Positions 17,604 through 26,295 of a DNA stretch of 64,000 nt are shown here, one piece after another. The stretch covers positions 1 to 64,000 of the forward strand of contig JACKPT010000016.1 of assembly GCA_024233345.1 (NCBI GenBank), written 5' to 3'. This stretch comes from Verrucomicrobiota bacterium (lineage in GTDB: Bacteria > Verrucomicrobiota > Kiritimatiellia > CAIVKH01). Each line of letters starts with the position of its first letter. Position 1 is the stretch's first letter. Made by a program: the position numbers and the translations under genes. The notes beneath the pieces were generated by a model, which was not told where the DNA came from, did no database searches, and saw only the letters and a list, made by a program, of their open reading frames with translations.

Positions 17604-19088
17604 TCACGAGCGGTAGTTCGGGGCTTCCTTGGTAATGGTAATGTTGTGGGGGTGACCCTCGGTGGAGCCATTGGCGGTGATCCGGATGAATTTTGCCTCC
17701 TGCCGCAGGGTTTCGATATCCCGGCATCCGCAAAAGCCCATCGAGGCCTGCAAGCCGCCCCGAAATTGCACCAGCACATTTTTCAAACTGCCCGCGTAGG
17801 GAATCATTCCCTCGATCCCCTGAGGGACCAGTTCATCCTGGTTGACGACCTGCTGGCCATAGCGCTCCCGACTGCCCTTGTTGCCGACCATCGCCCCGAG
17901 GCTGCCCATGCCGCGATACACGACATATTGACGACCCTGATAGATGATTTTTTCCCCGGGGCTCTCATCCGTGCCGGCGAGTACCGAACCCATCATCACG
18001 GTGTGGGCTCCGGCGACCATGGCTTTGGCGACATCACCGGAATACCGGATTCCCCCGTCGGCAATCACCGGGATTGAGTTTTCCAGCGCCTTCGCGCAGT
18101 CATAGATCGCGCTGATCTGCGGGGTGCCGACGCCGGTCACCACCCGGGTGGTGCAGATCGAGCCGGGGCCAATCCCCACCTTGACCGCATGGGCACCCGC
18201 CTTGCGCAGGGCCAGCGCGGCCTCCCCGGTGGCGATGTTCCCGGCAACCACATCCAGCGAGTCAAAATGGCTGCGGACCCACCGGATCATGTCGATGACC
18301 CCCTTGCTATGGCCGTGCGCGGTGTCGATGACCACGGCATCCACTTCGGCTCCAGCGAGAATCTCCGTCCGCTCATGATCGTTGGGGCCAATGCCCGCCG
18401 CGACCCGCAACCGGTACCGGGCGTCACGGTTATAGGCCGGATTCACATTGTGAATCAGCGATTGCACATCGGTGAAACTATACAGTCCGACCAACTTGCC
18501 CTGGGCAACCAGCGGCAGCTTGCCGACCTTCCTCGACATCATCAATGCATAGGCTTCCTCGAGCGTGGTGCCGGGAGGGGCGGTCACCAACGTCCGGGTC
18601 ATCACGGTATCCACCGCGGCATTCGGGTCGGCGGCAAATTTCAGATCGGCTGCGGTGACAATGCCGATCAATTCATCCTGCTGGTTCAGAATGGGGAATC
18701 CACTGAAGCTGTACCCCTTCTCATCGCGTATTTGCTGAATTTCAGCCAGGGTCTGCCCGGAGCGGAAGGTCACCGGATTGTTGATCAGCCCATTGAGATA
18801 GTGTTTGACCCGCCCCACCATCCGGGCCTGCTCCTGAGGTTCGAGATTTTTATGGATGACGCCGATGCCGCCCATCATGGCCATGGCGATGGCCATCCGG
18901 GTTTCCGTCACGGTGTCCATGGCCGAACTGACGAACGGCAGATTGATCGGAATACGCTCGGTGAAGCGGGAGGCCAGTTGGGCCTCCGGGGGAAGAAAAT
19001 CCGCATAGCGGGCAAGCAGGGATACGTCATCGAAGGTGAGGCCTTCGTGGGGGAAGGCGGACATGAAATGATCTATGGTGCGGTTCAT
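17604..19088 (-). CDS. guaB: IMP dehydrogenase
   Basis: Oxidises IMP to XMP with NAD+, the committed step to GMP. 494 residues, normal length, with the barrel interrupted by two CBS domains at about 95-210. The catalytic loop GPGSICTTR holds the nucleophilic Cys near residue 311; GGIGVIHKNL, VIDTAHGHS and the flap YRGMGSLGAM are all present. The gene converges end to end with the amidotransferase gene and is divergent from pyrE over 144 bases. Confidence 0.97.
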   Translation of the reverse strand: MNRTIDHFMSAFPHEGLTFDDVSLLARYADFLPPEAQLASRFTERIPINLPFVSSAMDTVTETRMAIAMAMMGGIGVIHKNLEPQEQARMVGRVKHYLNGLINNPVTFRSGQTLAEIQQIRDEKGYSFSGFPILNQQDELIGIVTAADLKFAADPNAAVDTVMTRTLVTAPPGTTLEEAYALMMSRKVGKLPLVAQGKLVGLYSFTDVQSLIHNVNPAYNRDARYRLRVAAGIGPNDHERTEILAGAEVDAVVIDTAHGHSKGVIDMIRWVRSHFDSLDVVAGNIATGEAALALRKAGAHAVKVGIGPGSICTTRVVTGVGTPQISAIYDCAKALENSIPVIADGGIRYSGDVAKAMVAGAHTVMMGSVLAGTDESPGEKIIYQGRQYVVYRGMGSLGAMVGNKGSRERYGQQVVNQDELVPQGIEGMIPYAGSLKNVLVQFRGGLQASMGFCGCRDIETLRQEAKFIRITANGSTEGHPHNITITKEAPNYRS

Positions 19089-19232
19089 TGGGCAGCCTCT
19101 GGGGTTTTGCCCACGAAAGTGTGGAGAAGGTGTGGCAGATCGTCAATCCCGGAATGTCCGGCCTCCATCATCGGGGTTGGATTCCATGCCGATTCCCGAT
19201 ACACTGCCAGCCTTTTGATGAAGGAGTCAGTG

Positions 19233-19757
19233 ATGAACCGACAAGAATTGATCCGGCGGATTGCCGCAAAAGCCACGCTTCATGGAGAGTTCCTGCTCCG
19301 GTCGGGAGCGATATCGAATCTCTATTTTGACAAGTACCAGTTTGAAGGTGACCCCGAGCTGCTTCGAGAGATCACCGGGGCGATGACCGGGCTGGTTCCG
19401 CCGGGAATTGATGCGTTGGCCGGATTGGAGATGGGGGGCATTCCGGTGGCGACCCTGCTATCCCAGCATACCGGCTTGCCCACGGTCTTTGTGCGCAAGG
19501 AGGCCAAAGCCTACGGGACCTGCCGATTGGCCGAAGGGGGCAGCATCGAGGGCAAGCGCTTGTTGATTGTCGAGGATGTGGTGACCTCCGGCGGACAGAT
19601 CCTGTTGTCTGCCGCGGCCTTGCGTGAGCGCGGGGCGATTCTTGAAGATGTGGTCTGCGTGATTGACCGCGAGGCGGGCGGGGCGGATAATCTTCGACAG
19701 GAGGGGCTTACCCTGAAAGCCCTGTTGACTAAATCAGACTTGGAGTCCAAGGCATGA
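19233..19757 (+). CDS. pyrE: Orotate phosphoribosyltransferase
   Basis: Transfers phosphoribosyl from PRPP to orotate in de novo pyrimidine synthesis. 174 residues. The PRPP-binding loop is LLIVEDVVTSGGQIL, with FVRKEAKAYGTCRLAEGG as the flexible catalytic loop and SNLYFDKYQFEGDP near the N-terminus. The ATG at 19233 follows AAGGAG and gives MNRQELIRRI; longer in-frame extensions run through guaB antisense and are rejected. Its last bases overlap the HIT gene as ATGA. Confidence 0.92.
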   Translation: MNRQELIRRIAAKATLHGEFLLRSGAISNLYFDKYQFEGDPELLREITGAMTGLVPPGIDALAGLEMGGIPVATLLSQHTGLPTVFVRKEAKAYGTCRLAEGGSIEGKRLLIVEDVVTSGGQILLSAAALRERGAILEDVVCVIDREAGGADNLRQEGLTLKALLTKSDLESKA

Positions 19758-20155
19758 GTACGATTTTTAGCAAAATCATCTCGGGAGAAATCCCCTGCTA
19801 CAAGCTGGCTGAAGATGACAGGTTTCTGGCCTTTCTGGATATCCGCCCGGTCAATCCCGGCCACACCCTGGTGATTCCCAAGCAGGAGGTGGACTACCTC
19901 TTCGATCTCGAGGATGACCTGCTCGGCGGGATTTTATTGTTTGCCCGGCCCATTGCCCGGGCCTTGGCCGAGGTGGTGCCATGCAAAAAGGTGGGACTGA
20001 TGGTTGCGGGCCTCGAGGTTCCCCATGCGCATGTACACCTGATTCCATTTTCGGCCATTCCCGAACTGACCTTCTCCCGGGCTTCGGCCATGGAGCCGGA
20101 CCGCCTCGAGCAAATTGCCGCTGCTGTTCGCGCCAGACTGAGCGGGGGTGAGTAA
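19754..20155 (+). CDS. HIT-family nucleotide hydrolase/transferase
   Basis: 133-residue protein with the histidine triad VPHAHVHLIP (His91, His93, His95) and the usual N-terminus TIFSKIISGEIPCYK. HIT proteins cleave phosphoramidates and adenylylated compounds. It starts within the pyrE stop codon (ATGA), so the two are translationally coupled. The middle is slightly shorter than Hint proteins. Confidence 0.92.
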   Translation: MSTIFSKIISGEIPCYKLAEDDRFLAFLDIRPVNPGHTLVIPKQEVDYLFDLEDDLLGGILLFARPIARALAEVVPCKKVGLMVAGLEVPHAHVHLIPFSAIPELTFSRASAMEPDRLEQIAAAVRARLSGGE

Positions 20156-20161
20156 CCCACC

Positions 20162-20617
20162 ATGCCATACCGCATCTGCAAACAACTCGTGGTTGAAAAT
20201 GGCCACATGCTCTCCAAGCATCCGGATAACTGTAAATTCCCCCACGGGCACACCCGGAGGATCGAGTTTGTCCTGGAGGCCGACGCCCTCGATGCGCACG
20301 ACATGGTCTGCGATTTCAAGGTTATTTCCGTGGCAATGCATGCGTTTGTTCAACGATTTGACCATGCGATGTGTGTGAACACCAACGACCCCAACTATGA
20401 AGCCCTCAAGCAGGCCTACGGGGACCGGGTCATTGGCTTTGAGGGCGAAGACCCCACCACAGAGGTCATGGCCAAAACCATTTTTGATGATTGCCGGGCC
20501 AAACTTGCCCTGTACCCTGACAATCCGCATCCCAGCTATATCCTGTCGGAAAAGGTCCGGCTGGTCCGGGTTCGGGTCTGGGAAACGGAATCGTCGTGGG
20601 CGGAGTATGCTGAATAG
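20162..20617 (+). CDS. 6-pyruvoyl-tetrahydropterin synthase / QueD-like enzyme
   Basis: 151-residue T-fold enzyme. The zinc ligands are His15 (VVENGHML) with His28 and His30 (FPHGHTRR), and Cys24 lies at the catalytic cysteine position. HDMVCDFKVI and the late SEKVRLVRVRVWET with its Glu are also typical. The family includes QueD (queuosine pathway) and pterin synthases; without other queuosine genes nearby the substrate is open. It follows the HIT gene after six bases and is probably in the pyrE operon. Confidence 0.88.
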   Translation: MPYRICKQLVVENGHMLSKHPDNCKFPHGHTRRIEFVLEADALDAHDMVCDFKVISVAMHAFVQRFDHAMCVNTNDPNYEALKQAYGDRVIGFEGEDPTTEVMAKTIFDDCRAKLALYPDNPHPSYILSEKVRLVRVRVWETESSWAEYAE

Positions 20618-20664
20618 AGGGCACGGTGCCGGCGTCTGAATCTGAGATGAAAGGAAACTGGGTC

Positions 20665-21012
20665 ATGCATAGAAATCGAATGGGGATGGTTGTCGCGGCG
20701 GTATTGATTGCCGCCGGAACGGTGCTCGCCGGTGATTGGGCGACGGTGGCCAAGCTCTCGGCGGGGGGAGGTCCCAAGGAGATCGAGGTCAATCGTTCGG
20801 TTTCCAAGATTGCCATCAAGTGCACCGAAGGTTCGGTCATCATCAATACCGTGGTCGTGCGTCAAGGAGGCCAAACCACGCCACACCGGGTTGCCTCCCG
20901 CATCAACAAGGGGGATACGCAACAGATCTCCATCGGGACTAAACTTCAAGTCACCGGTCTGCGGATCAGTGATGATAGCAGCGGCAAGTACGAGGTACGG
21001 GTCAAAGACTAA
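20665..21012 (+). CDS. Small secreted protein, unknown
   Basis: About 115 residues from the ATG at 20665, which follows AAAGGAAA; an ATG at 20647 is possible. A signal peptide (MGMVVAAVLIAAGTVLA then GDW) precedes a short strand-rich domain with EIEVNRSVSKIAIKC and KLQVTGLRISDD, which has the look of a small beta-sandwich. No family recognised. It overlaps the oppositely oriented gene behind it by 11 bases. Confidence 0.72.
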   Translation: MHRNRMGMVVAAVLIAAGTVLAGDWATVAKLSAGGGPKEIEVNRSVSKIAIKCTEGSVIINTVVVRQGGQTTPHRVASRINKGDTQQISIGTKLQVTGLRISDDSSGKYEVRVKD

Positions 21013-21736
21013 CCGCCTGCTTGGGATCCGGTTCGCTCCACAGCCAGCGCCGGATATCTGCACTGCAGGTTTGGGCTTCCGGAAAGCGGATCCGGTGAAA
21101 GTCACCGTCGGCCATACGTACATCCAGACCATGGGTATCAATGCCCACGACCGTCAAATGGCTCGAAGACTTCCCCAGGCCCGCCGCCAGCCATCTCCGG
21201 ATCGGCACCTCCGGGGTATTGGCGAGGTGCAGCAGGGCGGTTTCCTCGCGAGGGACGATGCCGGGGTTTCGTTCCATCCGGTGCGCCATCGACTGCGGCT
21301 CCTGGTTGGGCCGGAGGAGCCGGATCGAGCCCGCAAGTTCCAGATGGTACAGGCGCAGCCGTCCTTTCGCGGTGTTGAGGATGGATCCCCCATGATAGCG
21401 GTATGCCCGATCCATGGAGGCCTCATCGCCCGGATCCACGAGCCGGAGCTGGCCGGGGCATTCGATGGAGAGAGCGGTGGCGGCACAGTTCAGGACCAGA
21501 CAAACCTGTACATTCGCAAGCACGAGGTGTGCATGGGGCCGGTCATCCCGGATCAAAACCAATAGCTCCCCATGGCGGGAAAGACATACGGGAACCCTGC
21601 GGCTAAACGCAAATCCCTGTCCGGCAACCAAACGGAGTACTCCGCTTTTGGCACAGTGGAAAATGCGCTGAACCTCATCGATATCCCGCCCCAAAAGGCC
21701 CCGGTTTGCATCCGATGTATTGAGCCGGTCCGGCAT
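21002..21736 (-). CDS. Probable FMN-binding split-barrel protein (HugZ-like)
   Basis: 244-residue cytosolic protein. The N-terminal half has the layout of pyridoxamine-phosphate-oxidase-like split barrels (KSGVLRLVAGQGFAFSRRVPVCLSRHGELLVLI, then ANVQVCLVL), and the end (HLTVVGIDTHGLDVRMADGDFHRIRF) resembles the C-terminal domain of HugZ-type heme-degrading proteins. Key ligands cannot be confirmed by eye, so the call is tentative. It is a single gene convergent with the secreted protein gene. Confidence 0.5.
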   Translation of the reverse strand: MPDRLNTSDANRGLLGRDIDEVQRIFHCAKSGVLRLVAGQGFAFSRRVPVCLSRHGELLVLIRDDRPHAHLVLANVQVCLVLNCAATALSIECPGQLRLVDPGDEASMDRAYRYHGGSILNTAKGRLRLYHLELAGSIRLLRPNQEPQSMAHRMERNPGIVPREETALLHLANTPEVPIRRWLAAGLGKSSSHLTVVGIDTHGLDVRMADGDFHRIRFPEAQTCSADIRRWLWSEPDPKQAVSL

Positions 21737-21873
21737 GCAGCAAACATACCCCGGTGAATCCCTCGGTCAAGGCTGGGGCGCGTCCCGGACCAATTCCCGA
21801 GCAATCCCGGCCCGATCCCGGACCGATCAGCACTTGAACCGGGGCCATGAATGAGCTATACACGGGGGCTTTC

Positions 21874-21952
21874 TTTCCAACCCTTGGAAAATCCGAAGAC
21901 GATTTTTCCAATCGTTGGAAGAATTTGACGACAATTTTCCAACCCTTGGAAA
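21874..21952. promoter_or_regulatory. Three 31-bp-phased TTTCCAA...TTGGAAA palindromes upstream of leuB
   Basis: Palindromes at 21874-21890 and 21936-21952 are identical (TTTCCAACCCTTGGAAA); the middle one at 21905-21921 reads TTTCCAATCGTTGGAAG. Starts are exactly 31 bases apart, about three helical turns, so all three face one side of the DNA. The last ends 21 bases before the leuB ATG. This layout indicates a cooperative operator, probably controlling leuB and asd. The cognate regulator is not in the window. Confidence 0.75.
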
Positions 21953-21973
21953 TCAGCAAAGGATAATAAAGTT

Positions 21974-23035
21974 ATGAGCAAATCGTATCAAATCGCGGTC
22001 ATTGGCGGGGACGGCACCGGACCCGAAGTCGCCCGGGAGGGTGTGAAGGTCTTGGAAGCGGCAGCAGCCAAATTCGGATTTACCCTGAATTTTGAGGACT
22101 ATGACTTTGGCGGCGAACGCTATCTTCGCACCGGCGAAGTCCTTCCGGATAGTGCCTCCGAGGAGATGCGCAAGCATGACGCCATTTTTCTCGGGGCGAT
22201 CGGGCATCCCGATGTCAAGCCGGGCATCCTCGAGAAGGGAATTCTCCTCCGATTACGGTTTGAGCTGGACCAATATATCAACCTGCGCCCGGTAAAATTG
22301 TTCCCCGGAGTGGAATGCCCCCTCAAGGACAAGGGTCCCGAGCATATCGATTATGTCGTGGTGCGCGAAAATACCGGGGATCTGTACACCGGCACCGGCG
22401 GTTTTACCCTCAAGGGAACCCCCAACGAAGTCGCGATCCAATCCAGCGTGTACAACCGGTTCCAGGTGGATCGGTGCCTCAAGTTTGCCTTCGAGTACAC
22501 GCGGAAGCGCAACAAAAAGAATACCCTCGCCCTGTGCGGGAAGACCAACGTGCTCACCTATGTCTACGACCTGTGGGAGCGCGCGTTCCACGAAATGGGA
22601 GAGAAGGACTACGCCGATATTCGCCGCGATTATTACCATGTGGATGCCACCTGCATGTGGATGGTCAAGAATCCTGAGTGGTTCGATGTGATCGTCACCG
22701 GCAACATGTTCGGCGACATCATCACCGACCTCGGAGCGATCACCCAGGGCGGGATGGGCATCGCGGCCGGCGGCAATATCAACCCGGAAGGGGTCAGCAT
22801 GTTCGAGCCGATCGGAGGGTCCGCTCCCAAGTACACCGGCAAGAATGTCATCAATCCCCTCGCGGCGATCTGCGCAGGTGCGATGATGCTGGAGCAGCTC
22901 GGAGAAGAAGCCGCCGCCAAGGCCATTGAGGCCACGGTCATGGATGTGACCGCGAACAAGCTCAAGAGTCTCGCCGCCGGAAAAATGGGGTATACCACCA
23001 CCGAAGTCGGCGATCTTGTGGCCAGCGCGCTCTAA
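21974..23035 (+). CDS. leuB: 3-isopropylmalate dehydrogenase
   Basis: NAD-dependent oxidative decarboxylase of leucine synthesis, 353 residues. YQIAVIGGDGTGPEV opens the fold, RENTGDLYTGTGGF is the substrate-binding loop with its Arg and Tyr, and DNMFGDI-like sequence appears as GNMFGDIITDLGA with the metal-binding aspartates. Related tartrate or homoisocitrate dehydrogenases share this fold, so leuB is the most probable but not the only reading. It lies directly behind three palindromic operators and is followed by asd after 127 bases. Confidence 0.87.
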   Translation: MSKSYQIAVIGGDGTGPEVAREGVKVLEAAAAKFGFTLNFEDYDFGGERYLRTGEVLPDSASEEMRKHDAIFLGAIGHPDVKPGILEKGILLRLRFELDQYINLRPVKLFPGVECPLKDKGPEHIDYVVVRENTGDLYTGTGGFTLKGTPNEVAIQSSVYNRFQVDRCLKFAFEYTRKRNKKNTLALCGKTNVLTYVYDLWERAFHEMGEKDYADIRRDYYHVDATCMWMVKNPEWFDVIVTGNMFGDIITDLGAITQGGMGIAAGGNINPEGVSMFEPIGGSAPKYTGKNVINPLAAICAGAMMLEQLGEEAAAKAIEATVMDVTANKLKSLAAGKMGYTTTEVGDLVASAL

Positions 23036-23162
23036 CCATCACCGGCAACAAAAAGACAGGGCAGGGCGGGGACGGTCAACGGCCGCCGGGGACATGGATC
23101 CCATCGACCCCCTGCGAAGTCGCGGGGATAGACCCCGGCCCATCAATCAAAAGGTTCAAGGT

Positions 23163-24170
23163 ATGAAAAAATACAAGGTATGTCTGGTAGGTATTGGGGC
23201 GGTCGGAACCGAAATGATCCGCCTGCTCAAGAAGCACAACTTTCCCATGGAGTCGCTAACCATCCTCGCCCGCAGTGAGCGGGAAGAGGTGATCGATGGC
23301 GACACCTATCAGGTCAAGGTCGCCTCGCCCGAGGCCTTTGAGGGAATGGACTTTGCCTTCTTTGCCGGTACCGAAGGGGCCAAGGGGGCTTCCCAGACCC
23401 TGGGATGGGAAGCGGTCAAGCGCGGGTGCATCGTGATCGACAATGGCGATGACTTCCGGATGGACGACCGGGTTCCGCTGGTCATTCCGGAAATCAATGC
23501 CGAGGCGTTGAAGCATCATCAGGGATTCATCGCCAACCCCAACTGCAGCACCATCATTGCCCTCACCCCGTTGGCTGCTTTGCACCGCAAGGCGAAGATT
23601 GTGCGGATTATTGCCAGCACCTACCAGGCAGTGTCGGGGACCGGCAGCTCCGCGATCAAGGAATTGGAGGATCAGGTCAAGGCCTGGGCCAAGGGCGACC
23701 CGATCGCTGCCGAGATCTATCCCAAACAGATTGCCTTCAATGTCATCGCCCAGATCGGTTCGGAAAAAGAGCCGGGCTTCCCCAGTGAAGAAGTAAAAAT
23801 GCTCCGGGAGACCCGCAAGATCTTCGGGGATGACACCATCAAGGTTTGCTCCACTTGTGTCCGGGTTCCCGTTTTCAACGGCCACGCGGAATCGATCAAT
23901 GTCGAGTTCGAGCAACCGATCAGCCCGGAGGAAGCCCGTGAGCTGCTGAAGCAGGCTCCGGGGGTCCGGGTGGTGGACGATTTGAGCGCGAATGAATTTC
24001 CGACCCCGCTGGATTGTTCCGGCGTGGAGGAAGTCCTCGTCGGCCGCATCCGCAAAGATCCGAGCTGCGACAACGGCCTCGCTCTGTTTGTCGCCGGGGA
24101 CAATATCTGGAAGGGTGCCGCCCTCAATGCGATTCAGATCGCCGAGGCCCTGGTGGCCCAAAACGATTAG
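23163..24170 (+). CDS. asd: Aspartate-semialdehyde dehydrogenase
   Basis: Reduces aspartyl phosphate to aspartate semialdehyde for lysine, methionine and threonine. 335 residues from the ATG at 23163. VCLVGIGAVGTEMIRLL is the nucleotide-binding loop, Cys128 in ANPNCSTI is the catalytic thiol, and RVPVFNGHAE carries the active-site His. An upstream in-frame extension is arginine-rich intergenic sequence and is rejected. It probably shares the leuB transcript. Confidence 0.94.
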   Translation: MKKYKVCLVGIGAVGTEMIRLLKKHNFPMESLTILARSEREEVIDGDTYQVKVASPEAFEGMDFAFFAGTEGAKGASQTLGWEAVKRGCIVIDNGDDFRMDDRVPLVIPEINAEALKHHQGFIANPNCSTIIALTPLAALHRKAKIVRIIASTYQAVSGTGSSAIKELEDQVKAWAKGDPIAAEIYPKQIAFNVIAQIGSEKEPGFPSEEVKMLRETRKIFGDDTIKVCSTCVRVPVFNGHAESINVEFEQPISPEEARELLKQAPGVRVVDDLSANEFPTPLDCSGVEEVLVGRIRKDPSCDNGLALFVAGDNIWKGAALNAIQIAEALVAQND

Positions 24171-24184
24171 GCACACTTTCACGC

Positions 24185-24214
24185 TTGTAGAAACCTGGCG
24201 GATTCTGTTATGTA
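24185..24214 (+). promoter_or_regulatory. Candidate sigma70-type promoter of tRNA-Ala
   Basis: TTGTAG (24185-24190) and TATGTA (24209-24214) are spaced 18 bases and lie just upstream of the tRNA gene at 24231. Spacing and position fit a housekeeping promoter, though both hexamers deviate from consensus. Confidence 0.4.
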
Positions 24215-24230
24215 TCCGCTTCCATTGGAT

Positions 24231-24306
<76 letters not shown>

Positions 24307-24308
24307 GT

Positions 24309-24334
24309 CTTCGTTCCGCACCTGCGGGACGAAG
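24309..24334. repeat. Hairpin immediately after tRNA-Ala
   Basis: CTTCGTTCCGC (24309-24319) pairs over 11 bases, with one G-T, with GCGGGACGAAG (24324-24334) around an ACCT loop. It begins three bases after the tRNA CCA. There is no T-run, so rather than an intrinsic terminator it may be a processing structure or a repeat end. Confidence 0.5.
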
Positions 24335-24405
24335 GCGGCCACGCCGTCGTGCCGAACCGGTACAAAGGGATTGATGAGGCGAAACGAAGCATGAGGATTC
24401 GCACA

Positions 24406-24443
24406 AGGACGTCCGACTCGCGCCCCCCGGGGCCCGGCGGGGG
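24406..24443 (+). repeat. Left copy of 38-base direct repeat flanking the four-helix gene
   Basis: Begins AGGACGTCCGACTCGCG and matches 34 of 38 bases with 25283-25320. The copies bracket the four-helix suffix gene, 877 bases apart. Confidence 0.7.
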
Positions 24444-24545
24444 CCGCTTGTTTCGACCAGCGATGGCCATCCATGAACAGGGAATCGGTGTCGTGCGCCC
24501 TGCCCCGATAGTCCTTTTTCGCCATGACGCAAAAGGAGCCGTCGG

Positions 24546-25283
24546 ATGAGCGGTATCTTCAGACGCAGCGGCGGATATCGCAAGCTACACTCCTTCAATT
24601 TCGCCACGATTGTACATCTGGGCACCATCGCTTTCTGCAAGCGTTTCATTCCCTGGCAGGAAGACTCGCTGGGGAAGATCGTCGGGCAAATGGTCGGCGC
24701 GGCGCGATCGGGGCGGATTAATATTGCCGAGGGGTCCGAGCGCGCAGGTACGTCGACAGAAACGGAGATCAAGCTGACCGATGTGGCGCGGGCCAGCCTG
24801 GCCGAGCTGCAGAACGATATTGAAACCTGGTTGGCCGAGCGCGAGCTGATCCCATGGAGCATTGCCGATACCGAGCACCAGAAGCTGTCCGCTGTAAAAC
24901 TGGCGCCGTTTGACTACACCGAGGACGTGCTTCATGACTACTGGACCTACCTTCACCGCGAGCGGCTCAAGTTTGACCCCTGGTTGAAGCACGAGGATCC
25001 GGCGGTTGTGGCCAATGCCTTAATCGTCCTGATTCAGCGTGCCACGGCGCTGCTCCACCGGCAGATGCAGTCACAGGAAGCGGCCTTTGTGAAGGAGGGC
25101 GGTATCCGCGAGCGCATGCACAGGGTCCGCACCGCTTCGGTCGCAGCCACCGAAAAAGCGCCGGAGTGCCCGGAATGCGGCAAGCCCATGCGGCTACGGA
25201 ACTCCTCCAAGGGCCACTTCTGGGGTTGCTCCGGCTTTCCCGATTGCCGTGGCACCCGCCCGGTCACGGAGAGTGGTGCATGA
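24546..25283 (+). CDS. Four-helix-bundle suffix-domain protein with C-terminal zinc ribbon
   Basis: 245 residues. The bulk is a helical bundle related to the 23S rRNA intervening-sequence proteins (AARSGRINIAEGSERAGTSTETEIKLTDVARASLAEL), and the C-terminus is a topoisomerase-type C4 zinc ribbon: CPECGKPMRLRNSS then WGCSGFPDCRGTRP. I recognise this pairing as the four-helix suffix family, whose function is unknown; the zinc ribbon suggests DNA or RNA contact. It sits beside tRNA-Ala between two 38-base direct repeats, a sign of insertion. Its stop overlaps the putative mogA ATG. Confidence 0.82.
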   Translation: MSGIFRRSGGYRKLHSFNFATIVHLGTIAFCKRFIPWQEDSLGKIVGQMVGAARSGRINIAEGSERAGTSTETEIKLTDVARASLAELQNDIETWLAERELIPWSIADTEHQKLSAVKLAPFDYTEDVLHDYWTYLHRERLKFDPWLKHEDPAVVANALIVLIQRATALLHRQMQSQEAAFVKEGGIRERMHRVRTASVAATEKAPECPECGKPMRLRNSSKGHFWGCSGFPDCRGTRPVTESGA

Positions 25284-25927
25284 GGACGCCCGACTCGCGA
25301 CACCCGGGGCCCGGCGAGGGGATTTCTGACGAATCCGAATCCTCGGCGCTTGCTCCGCAACACAGCGTTGGCGTTGGGAGTCAGGTGTCGGGTGTCCCGC
25401 GCCTGGGTGTCATCAACGTCTCGGACCGGGCGTCACAGGGTGTTTATGAAGACCTCCCCGGCAAGCGGGCGGTGGCCTGGTTGGAGCGGGCGTTTGTGAA
25501 ACCGTGGGAGCTGGCCTATGAGGTGGTTCCGGACGAGCAGGACTGGATTGAGCGGGTTCTCACGGAGTTTGTGGATCAGCAAGGTTGTTGCCTGATCCTG
25601 ACCACTGGCGGCACCGGGCCGGCGCTGCGGGATGTGACTCCGGAGGCGACGGCGGCGGTTTGCGACCGGTTGCTGCCCGGTTTCGGGGAGGCGATGCGTG
25701 CACAATCGCTGAAGATTGTACCCACAGCCATCCTGTCCCGGCAGATTGCGGGCACCCGCGGTTCCTGTTTGATCATCAATTTGCCGGGGAAGCCCAAGGC
25801 GATCGAAGAATGTTTGCCGGTGATTGCCCCGGCGATTCCCTATGCCATCGAACTGATTGGCGGGCCTCGCCTTACCGTCGCACCCACTGCAGACTTTACC
25901 CCGTTTCTCCCCCGGGAAACCGGATAA
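25280..25927 (+). CDS. mogA: Molybdopterin adenylyltransferase
   Basis: Activates molybdopterin by adenylylation for metal insertion. The MogA core is clear from RLGVINVSDRASQGVYEDL, through LILTTGGTGPALRDVTPEAT, to NLPGKPKAIEECLPVI. The start is uncertain: ATG at 25280 overlaps the upstream stop as ATGA, but the resulting first ~35 residues are low-complexity and are encoded by the right copy of the direct repeat. GTG at 25385, after GGGAG, would give the normal family N-terminus and about 180 residues. No other molybdenum cofactor gene is in the window. Confidence 0.85.
   Translation: MRTPDSRHPGPGEGISDESESSALAPQHSVGVGSQVSGVPRLGVINVSDRASQGVYEDLPGKRAVAWLERAFVKPWELAYEVVPDEQDWIERVLTEFVDQQGCCLILTTGGTGPALRDVTPEATAAVCDRLLPGFGEAMRAQSLKIVPTAILSRQIAGTRGSCLIINLPGKPKAIEECLPVIAPAIPYAIELIGGPRLTVAPTADFTPFLPRETG
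25283..25320 (+). repeat. Right copy of 38-base direct repeat
   Basis: Begins AGGACGCCCGACTCGCG and differs from the left copy at four of 38 positions. It overlaps the first codons assigned to mogA. Confidence 0.7.
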
Positions 25928-25952
25928 AAAAAGCCGGGCTGAGAAACCCGGC
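25926..25952 (-). terminator. Intrinsic terminator of rpmE
   Basis: Read on the minus strand, GCCGGG and CCCGGC form a six-pair stem around an eight-base loop, followed by a run of seven T. It lies 26 bases beyond the rpmE stop; the A-run on the other side leaves no terminator for mogA. Confidence 0.85.
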
Positions 25953-25977
25953 CTGCTACAGATTCTGGGAAGCCTGT

Positions 25978-26223
25978 TTACGCAGGTTTTGCGTAACGCT
26001 TCTTGAATTTGTCGATCCGCCCGGCAGTGTCCAGAATCTGCTTTTGCCCGGTAAATGCCGGGTGAGAGGCGCCGCTGGTGGACAGGTGCACCACATGGTG
26101 CTCTACGCCATCAATGGTCTCCCGCTCCTTGGACGAAAGGGCGGCTACGGTGAGCAGGCGGTTGCCGGTGGGCGCGTCAATAAAGCACACCGGGTTCATT
26201 TTGGGATGAATATCATTTTTCAT
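25978..26223 (-). CDS. rpmE: 50S ribosomal protein L31, type B
   Basis: 81-residue ribosomal protein beginning MKNDIHPKMNPVCFIDAPTG with SGASHPAFTGQ and DTAGRIDKFKKRY. It lacks the paired zinc-binding CxxC motifs of the primary L31, which makes it the zinc-independent type B form. It is followed by a clean intrinsic terminator and lies 72 bases beyond the end of punA. Confidence 0.95.
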   Translation of the reverse strand: MKNDIHPKMNPVCFIDAPTGNRLLTVAALSSKERETIDGVEHHVVHLSTSGASHPAFTGQKQILDTAGRIDKFKKRYAKPA

Positions 26224-26295
26224 GGTCGATTCCTCAAGCTGGTCTAAATGAGCGCGAAACTATGCCTCATTCGCCCTGCCCTGTAAAGGTCTTTC

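Noticed and set aside
21874..21952. Possible mini-CRISPR (three repeats, regular spacing)
   Set aside because: Units are 17-base palindromes with 14-base gaps and sit directly in a promoter; no cas genes and no variable spacers of normal length.
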